From contig ONRO01000200.1 of the NCBI GenBank assembly GCA_900320235.1, positions 1-5,534 on the forward strand: DNA of 5,534 bases, in the 5' to 3' direction. Of this stretch, positions 1-3,894 are shown in pieces (the first letter of the stretch is position 1; each line of letters starts with the position of its first letter). The notes beneath the pieces were generated by a model. That model had not been told where the DNA came from and made no database searches. It saw only the letters and a list, made by a program, of their open reading frames with translations. The DNA is from an uncultured Eubacteriales bacterium. GTDB lineage: Bacteria > Bacillota > Clostridia > Oscillospirales > Acutalibacteraceae. The position numbers and the translations under genes were made by a program.

Positions 1-30
1 GATTATACTGATTATTACGGGGATTACTGA
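1..30 (+). CDS. Possible C-terminal tail of an upstream gene (partial)
   Basis: Frame 1 from the left edge reads DYTDYYGDY and stops at TGA (28-30). The Asp/Tyr-rich composition resembles the tail of the LCP protein downstream, which contains NDNYYNDYYDYC. This suggests that the gene cut off at the left edge could be a related LCP-type protein in tandem, but nine residues cannot prove it. The second frame also stays open to a TAA at 41-43 with an unremarkable Ile-rich reading, so the frame choice is uncertain. Confidence 0.3.
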   Translation, partial: DYTDYYGDY

Positions 31-96
31 TATTATTAAATAACTTTCGGATAAATTATTCCGGATGGGAATAATTGAAAATCAGGAATAAAGCAG

Positions 97-128
97 CGCC
101 TGTACATTTTCTTTTGAATGTACAGGCG
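97..128 (+). terminator. 12-bp perfect hairpin in front of the LCP gene
   Basis: Arms 97-108 (CGCCTGTACATT) and 117-128 (AATGTACAGGCG) pair perfectly around an 8-nt loop. The sequence after the hairpin on either strand (TTCGGAATAA on +, CTGCTTTATT on -) has no real T-run, so an intrinsic terminator for the upstream gene is possible but imperfect. It lies 36 bp before the LCP start codon, so it could instead be an operator or a 5'-leader structure of the LCP mRNA. I found no convincing promoter between 31 and 164 that would decide this. Confidence 0.5.
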
Positions 129-164
129 TTCGGAATAATACAGCAAAAAAAGGGAAGTGACATA

Positions 165-1313
165 ATGGAAGAAAAAAATATATACAGTGACAGTACAAGA
201 ATGAACTATGGAGACGGCTTTTCTGATGATGATGCACCGCAGCTCCCACAGCAGCCGGTAAATATGCAGCAGCCTGTCCGGGGAGGCGTTCCTGTCAGAT
301 ACAAAAAGCCTAAGCTGAAGAAGAAAAAAAAGGGAAAGATTGTATTTGGAGTAATACTTCTCATTCTTCTTGTGATATTCCTTACAGCGGGAATCTATCT
401 TGTACTTGTACTTTCAAGGATACATTATACATTTGATTTTACGGATCATTCGATAGCCGAAAGCAACGGGATAACACTCAAAGAAGAGAGCGGTGTTACA
501 AATATCATGCTGTTCGGTGAGGATAATCACAAGGAAGGGGAAAACGGCAGAGCGGATTCAATGATACTTCTGAGTATTGACAAGAACAACGGACAGCTCA
601 AGCAGACTTCTTTCATGCGTGATATTTTCGTATCGATTCCTGGATATGATGACAATAAGCTCAATGCAGCATATGCCTTTGGCGGAGCAAAGCTTGCCTG
701 CGAAACGATAGAGAACAATTTCGGTATAAAGATAGACGATTATCTGATAGTGGATTTCAACAGTTTTACAGAAATTGTTGATTCTCTCGGCGGAATTGAT
801 CTGGAGCTGACCTATAATGAAATTGCCTATATCAACTGGCAGTCATACCGTAATCATCAGACCGATGACGAGAATGAGCTGAAAAAGGATGAATATGATT
901 ATTACGAGGACAAGGACGGTTACAGCGTTGCACTTGTTCATGTAAACGGCAGACAGGCATTATGGTATGCAAGGGACAGAGACAGTGCGGGTTCGGATTT
1001 TGACAGAACACAGCGTCAGCGTATTGTAATAAACACGATATTCACAAAGCTGAAGGAATCAAATCCCTTTACGCTTCTCGGAACGGTATTTTCCGCATCG
1101 AAATATCTTACAACAAACATGAATCCCCTGAGTCTTACAGGCAAGGGTTTTGAGCTTCTCGGGGCACTCAGTTACGAACGTAAGGAGCACAGAATTCCTT
1201 CAAATGATAATTATTATAATGATTATTATGACTACTGTGGTCAGGTCCTCGTGATAAGCGACATAGATCTTGAAAAGGAAAGACTGTATTCATATATTTC
1301 TGAAAAACAGTAA
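165..1313 (+). CDS. LytR-CpsA-Psr (LCP) family cell wall polymer ligase
   Basis: LCP enzymes are membrane proteins that transfer lipid-linked glycopolymers (teichoic acid, capsule or similar) to peptidoglycan outside the cell. I chose the ATG at 165 (382 aa) because AGGGAAGTGA (151-160) sits just before it. An upstream TTG at 75 would add 30 residues encoded across the 97-128 hairpin and has no binding site. The protein has a Pro/Gln-rich cytoplasmic tail (1-45), a Lys cluster (47-58), one membrane helix (about 59-84) and an extracytoplasmic LCP domain (about 110-340). Family hallmarks are GRADSMILLSID (128-139), SFMRD with Arg152-Asp153 followed by a Leu-Asn-Ala-Ala-Tyr stretch, VDSLGGIDLEL (205-215), and the block at 262-286 with ARDRDSAGSDFDRTQRQR. 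The polymer-binding arginines of the family therefore appear intact. Two low-complexity stretches stand out: an acidic insertion (232-252) and a Tyr/Asp-rich segment (347-358). The gene seems monocistronic, with a strong hairpin terminator 25 bp after the stop. The polymer substrate cannot be told from sequence. Confidence 0.95.
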   Translation: MEEKNIYSDSTRMNYGDGFSDDDAPQLPQQPVNMQQPVRGGVPVRYKKPKLKKKKKGKIVFGVILLILLVIFLTAGIYLVLVLSRIHYTFDFTDHSIAESNGITLKEESGVTNIMLFGEDNHKEGENGRADSMILLSIDKNNGQLKQTSFMRDIFVSIPGYDDNKLNAAYAFGGAKLACETIENNFGIKIDDYLIVDFNSFTEIVDSLGGIDLELTYNEIAYINWQSYRNHQTDDENELKKDEYDYYEDKDGYSVALVHVNGRQALWYARDRDSAGSDFDRTQRQRIVINTIFTKLKESNPFTLLGTVFSASKYLTTNMNPLSLTGKGFELLGALSYERKEHRIPSNDNYYNDYYDYCGQVLVISDIDLEKERLYSYISEKQ

Positions 1314-1337
1314 TAATTTCAAGCGTAGTAAAAACAA

Positions 1338-1374
1338 ACAGAAGCCGATGAATTTATGGTTCATCGGCTTCTGT
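1338..1374. terminator. Bidirectional intrinsic terminator between convergent genes
   Basis: Arms 1338-1352 (ACAGAAGCCGATGAA) and 1360-1374 (TTCATCGGCTTCTGT) are perfectly complementary over 15 bp with a 7-nt loop. On + the hairpin follows the LCP stop by 25 bp and is trailed by CTTATT. On - it is trailed by TTGTTTTTA (1337 down to 1329), a better T-tract. It should therefore stop LCP transcription and also transcripts arriving from the right. Confidence 0.88.
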
Positions 1375-1516
1375 CTTATTATGCATCACCTGCTGCCTGA
1401 AGTGGAGGAATAATACTGATTTCAATAAAACAGCAGGCATGAGAAATCGGTGGCTTTCAGACCCGGCCCCACTGACCAAAGGCCCCTGCGAAACTTCAAG
1501 TTTTTAGCATTAATTG
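1338..1516 (-). ncRNA. Candidate structured small RNA or 3' UTR element, family not recognised
   Basis: This part of the 304-bp convergent spacer has a GC-rich core in otherwise AT-rich DNA. Read on -, nested arms can form a long rod: ATGC (1510-1507) with GCAT (1384-1381); an 8-bp helix CTTGAAGT (1500-1493) with ACTTCAGG (1403-1396), one G-U pair; GCAGG (1489-1485) with CCTGC (1437-1433); and an inner TCAGTGG (1475-1469) with CCACCGA (1453-1447), one A-C mismatch. The transcript would end at the 1338-1374 hairpin plus T-tract, giving about 180 nt. The inner helix is better on the + strand (G-U in place of A-C), so strand is not settled. Size and rod shape recall 6S RNA, but I do not see its conserved sequences and do not assign it. 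It could also be the untranslated 3' end of the acyltransferase mRNA. Confidence 0.3.
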
Positions 1517-1621
1517 AATAATAGTATAATACCTGATACGGACATCGGTTTGATCAGCGAAATCATGAATAAAACACCGGACCCCGATCAGAAATTCCGG
1601 CAGCGTTATGTGAAGCGCTAA
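1514..1621 (+). CDS. Possible small protein or gene remnant, 35 codons
   Basis: A + strand frame runs from a TTG at 1514 to a TAA at 1619-1621, with an internal ATG at 1565 giving MNKTPDPDQKFRQRYVKR. The residue mix (charged, Pro-Asp rich, basic end) looks like real protein, but I do not recognise it. No clear ribosome binding site precedes either start. Two in-frame stops (1505 and 1511) close it upstream. The last codons overlap the stop codon of the convergent acyltransferase, and the antisense frame across this stretch is also open, so chance is a fair explanation. It could be the surviving C-terminal end of a decayed gene. Confidence 0.2.
   Translation: MNNSIIPDTDIGLISEIMNKTPDPDQKFRQRYVKR
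1523..1530. promoter_or_regulatory. Possible -10 elements, both orientations
   Basis: The + strand holds a consensus TATAAT (1525-1530), and the - strand holds TATACT (1528 down to 1523). The - element would start a transcript near 1516, just ahead of the candidate structured RNA. The + element would start one near 1537, inside the small 1514-1621 frame. Neither has a good -35 hexamer at 16-18 bp (AAACCG on -, TTTTAG on +), so both are weak calls. Confidence 0.2.
1571..1601 (-). terminator. Weak intrinsic terminator after the acyltransferase
   Basis: Read on -, GCCGGA (1601-1596) pairs with TCCGGT (1581-1576), 5 bp plus a G-U closing pair, around a 14-nt loop. It is followed by GTTTTATT. It begins 17 bp past the acyltransferase stop, where a terminator for the cyclophilin-acyltransferase unit would be expected. 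The short stem and large loop make it inefficient at best, so readthrough into 1338-1516 is plausible. Confidence 0.35.
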
Positions 1622-2214
1622 ATATTTCTTTTACTGTAAAATCTTTTCCACAGCTCATCATCTGACGGAATATCATCTGTTGTGCCGAGTTCTGCTCTGC
1701 GTTTCTGATGAAGAGTTTCAAAGTCGCCTATAACCCTGGCAGGATTTCCGCCCACGATCTTTCCGGGAGGTACATCTTTTGTGACAACACTTCCGGCAGC
1801 AACAATGGAATCAGGCCCGATGGAAACACCGCCGAGGATCGTGGAATTTCCCCCGATAAAGCAGTTGTCAAAAATTTCAATGCATTCCCTGTGCGGGATA
1901 TATGATTCGCCGTCAAGAGTAGCAAACATCATGTTTATTACATCATGTGTATAGAAGGTGACATTTGCTGCAATCCGCACGTTATTATGGATTTTGATAA
2001 GCTCAGGTTCGTTTGGCAGGGTATTCGGCTGATAAAGCACCTTTTCTCCGATCATTCCGAAAATATGATTTTTGACAAGCCAGTTCATTTTTCTGTCCTG
2101 ACCGAGCAGACTCATAAAGAGGAATTTCATTTTCATCTTTTTGACTTTTTTCAGCCTTTTCCGGTAGGATCTCTCACGGCTGATCTGTTCAGGACTCATC
2201 TGTTCATTGTTCAT
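1618..2214 (-). CDS. Left-handed beta-helix (hexapeptide repeat) acyltransferase
   Basis: This 198-aa protein belongs to the hexapeptide acetyltransferases (NodL/maa/CatB-like group), which usually move an acetyl group from acetyl-CoA to a hydroxyl or amine of a sugar or small molecule in the cytoplasm, acting as trimers. Residues 1-60 are basic and helical. The repeat domain starts near residue 72 and runs to about 163. His90 in FYTHDV is at the place of the family's catalytic histidine. Regular coils follow at FDNCFIGGNSTILGGVSIG (115-133), then the signature run from DSIVAAGSVVTKDVP to the GNPARVIG end (135-163). A charged tail closes the protein. The ATG at 2214 has only a weak binding site (AAAAAAGAGTG). 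It lies 20 bp after the cyclophilin stop, so the two are probably co-transcribed. The substrate is unknown; a cell-surface or exported glycan fits the neighbours, but that is inference. Confidence 0.9.
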   Translation of the reverse strand: MNNEQMSPEQISRERSYRKRLKKVKKMKMKFLFMSLLGQDRKMNWLVKNHIFGMIGEKVLYQPNTLPNEPELIKIHNNVRIAANVTFYTHDVINMMFATLDGESYIPHRECIEIFDNCFIGGNSTILGGVSIGPDSIVAAGSVVTKDVPPGKIVGGNPARVIGDFETLHQKRRAELGTTDDIPSDDELWKRFYSKRNI

Positions 2215-2234
2215 ATTATCACTCTTTTTTAATA

Positions 2235-3002
2235 TTATGTCTTGTTTCTTTCGGTAATGGTAATTGATTCAATGACAGGCTGATCTTCAGCTTTGATCTT
2301 TCCGTTGTCATCAATCGGTTTAGCCTGATCGCAGATCTCATCAACAATATCCATGCCTTCTGTTACATAGCCGAAGGCAGCATATTTACCGTCAAGTGAA
2401 GAAATATGTCTGTCGGTCTGAACGATGAAGAACTGTGAGCTTGCACTGTCCATATCTATACTGTTTCTTGCCATGGAAATAGCACCTCTTGTATGTGACA
2501 GCGGATTGTTGACACCGTTATTGCTGAATTCACCCTTTATATTATTGCCTGAGCCGCCGCTGCCGGTACCCTCCGGGTCGCCGCCCTGCATCATGAAGCC
2601 TTTTATTATCCTGTGGAAGGTCAAACCGTCATAGAATCCTGAGCGGGCAAGACCGACGAAGTTTGCAACAGTGATAGGAGCGGCATCCTGATCAAGGTCA
2701 ACCTTGATCGTACCGTGACCTTTGATTTTGATATGAGCAGTATAAATAAGGTTTTCATCGATCTGAGAATCAGCCGCTGTATCAGAAGCAGAAGCCGGCT
2801 GTGAAGCTGAATTATCCTGACTGCTGTTGGGAACAGCAAAAATGAATATTGCAGCTATCATAGCGACAACAATTGCAATAATAAGAGCGATAAGAATAAT
2901 CGATGTTACATCCTTATTTTTTTCAGGTGTTTCAGTTTTTTTTCTGTCCTGAAGTACAGCCGGCTTAGGGCCGGATTTTTTTCTTTTCCTGTTTTTCGCC
3001 AT
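2235..3002 (-). CDS. Membrane-anchored cyclophilin-type peptidyl-prolyl cis-trans isomerase
   Basis: Cyclophilins speed up cis-trans isomerisation of Xaa-Pro bonds during protein folding. I start it at ATG 3002 (255 aa) because AGAAAGGA (3020-3013) lies 10 bp ahead. The frame is open to an ATG at 3098, but those 32 extra codons have no binding site and an atypical composition. Domains in order: a Lys/Arg-rich cytoplasmic head (1-30), one membrane helix (about 34-57), a Ser/Ala/Asp linker (59-84), and a cyclophilin domain (about 86-252). The active-site signature is visible: FHRIIKGFMMQGGDPEGTG (129-147, catalytic Arg131 and Gln139), then ISMARN (175-180), SASSQFFIV (186-194) and LDGKYAAFGYVTEGMD (203-218). 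There is no lipobox cysteine, so it is helix-anchored, with the catalytic domain predicted outside the cell. It heads a short unit with the acyltransferase and is separated from the HAD gene by 238 bp. Confidence 0.95.
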   Translation of the reverse strand: MAKNRKRKKSGPKPAVLQDRKKTETPEKNKDVTSIILIALIIAIVVAMIAAIFIFAVPNSSQDNSASQPASASDTAADSQIDENLIYTAHIKIKGHGTIKVDLDQDAAPITVANFVGLARSGFYDGLTFHRIIKGFMMQGGDPEGTGSGGSGNNIKGEFSNNGVNNPLSHTRGAISMARNSIDMDSASSQFFIVQTDRHISSLDGKYAAFGYVTEGMDIVDEICDQAKPIDDNGKIKAEDQPVIESITITERNKT

Positions 3003-3240
3003 TTTTTCGTATTCCTTTCTGATGTCAAGTATTAAGCAAGCGCTGAATAATAGTTTTTCCAAACGATATTGTTTATAATGCAGACTGTTTGTATGCACGG
3101 CTGAACGCCGGTTTAAAATAATTAAGCCTGATTAAAGCAGCAAAGAATATTTTTTCAGTTAAATCAGTATACCCGGAATGCAGATTTCATGCACTGAGAA
3201 CGTCACATCCGGCAGACGCATGAATCATTGTCATGTAAGA
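3003..3240 (-). other. Spacer between the HAD and cyclophilin genes
   Basis: This 238-bp stretch should hold the end of the HAD transcript and the promoter of the cyclophilin unit. I see no strong terminator: CATGA (3219-3223) with TCATG (3231-3235) is only 5 bp with no T-run, and CGGC (3098-3101) with GCCG (3107-3110) is 4 bp. On -, GCATTATAAA near 3082-3073 and GTATACT near 3172-3166 are possible -10 elements, but neither has a good -35 at normal spacing. No coding sequence was found in it. Confidence 0.4.
3013..3020 (-). promoter_or_regulatory. Ribosome binding site of the cyclophilin gene
   Basis: AGAAAGGA on the - strand, 10 bp before ATG 3002, fixes the start at that codon and rules out the in-frame ATG at 3098, which has nothing comparable. 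Confidence 0.8.
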
Positions 3241-3894
3241 TCACAAAAGCTCAGCAATATCTGAAGGCTTGTCAGCAATATGAGCTGCGCCTGATCCGAG
3301 CAGTTCCTGAACCGGACGGAAGCCCCAGCTGACCCCTACACTTTCTATCCCTGCGTTAGCAGCAGTCTGCATATCAATATTGCTGTCGCCGATATACAGA
3401 CATTCTTCAGGTGAAACTCCGGCAGACTGCATGATCGCATTGACAGAGGCAGGATCAGGCTTTCTGGGGAAATCGTCACGCTTCCCCATAATAAATGCAA
3501 ATTTTCTGCCGGGGAACAGTTCTTCTGTAATCGACCTTGTGAATTTATCAGGCTTGTTTGAAAGCACACAGTAAGCAATTCCTTTTTCATCAAGACTGTC
3601 AAGCAGTTCAGTAATGCCGTCATAGGGTACAGTAAAGTCGGTGTTGTGTGCATTGTAATAGTCATTGAAATCCGCAAGAACTGCAGCCTTTATTTCACTG
3701 TCTGTGCCTTCAGGAACGACCATAGCACGGTCTGCAAGCACAGAAATGCCGCAGCCGACCATAAAGCGGTATTTTTCCCTGTCATGCACAGGAAAACCAT
3801 GTTTTTTCAGTGCAAAGTTCATTGCGTCGGCAAGGTCATAAAGAGAATTGATAAGAGTGCCGTCAAGGTCAAAAATGCATAGCTTTTTTGTCAT
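3241..3894 (-). CDS. HAD-superfamily hydrolase, phosphoglycolate phosphatase-like
   Basis: This 217-aa cytoplasmic protein has all four motifs of haloacid dehalogenase-type phosphatases. Motif I is FDLDGTLINS (8-17), with nucleophile Asp9 and acid/base Asp11. Motif II is VLSNKP with Ser112. The conserved Lys of motif III is Lys145 in RKPDP. Motif IV is YIGDSNID with Asp170 and Asp174, which bind Mg2+. The helical cap between residues about 15 and 90 and the length match the Gph/PpaX/beta-phosphoglucomutase subgroup. Phosphoglycolate, pyrophosphate or a sugar phosphate are all possible substrates. Its ATG overlaps the stop of the upstream surface protein gene as ATGA (3894-3891), and AAAGGAG (3911-3905) lies inside the end of that gene, so translation is probably coupled. 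Such phosphatases are often housekeeping genes, so the pairing with a surface protein may be only operon economy. Confidence 0.92.
   Translation of the reverse strand: MTKKLCIFDLDGTLINSLYDLADAMNFALKKHGFPVHDREKYRFMVGCGISVLADRAMVVPEGTDSEIKAAVLADFNDYYNAHNTDFTVPYDGITELLDSLDEKGIAYCVLSNKPDKFTRSITEELFPGRKFAFIMGKRDDFPRKPDPASVNAIMQSAGVSPEECLYIGDSNIDMQTAANAGIESVGVSWGFRPVQELLGSGAAHIADKPSDIAELL

Noticed and set aside
75..164. N-terminal extension of the LCP protein from a TTG at 75
   Set aside because: The extra 30 codons run through the 97-128 hairpin, lack a ribosome binding site, and the ATG at 165 has AGGGAAGTGA in front of it.
1381..1500. Known riboswitch, T-box, SRP RNA, RNase P or tmRNA in the convergent spacer
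   Set aside because: None of the conserved core sequences I know for these classes is present on either strand.
1514..1530. TTGAAT...TATAAT on + as a complete promoter
   Set aside because: The two hexamers are only 5 bp apart, far below the 16-18 bp needed.
1945..2232. Open frame of about 95 codons on the + strand opposite the acyltransferase
   Set aside because: It overlaps a well-recognised hexapeptide acyltransferase on the other strand and shows no start signal or family features.
3023..3028. TTGACA on the - strand as a -35 element for the cyclophilin gene
   Set aside because: A -10 at normal spacing would fall on the start codon and the sequence there is not TATAAT-like.
3003..3098. 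Longer cyclophilin start at ATG 3098
   Set aside because: There is no binding site before 3098, while AGAAAGGA stands 10 bp before ATG 3002 and a typical Lys-rich head plus membrane helix follows it.
3128..3167. Inverted repeat CTGATT / AATCAG in the HAD-cyclophilin spacer
   Set aside because: It is only 6 bp with a 28-nt loop in AT-rich DNA, which is expected by chance.
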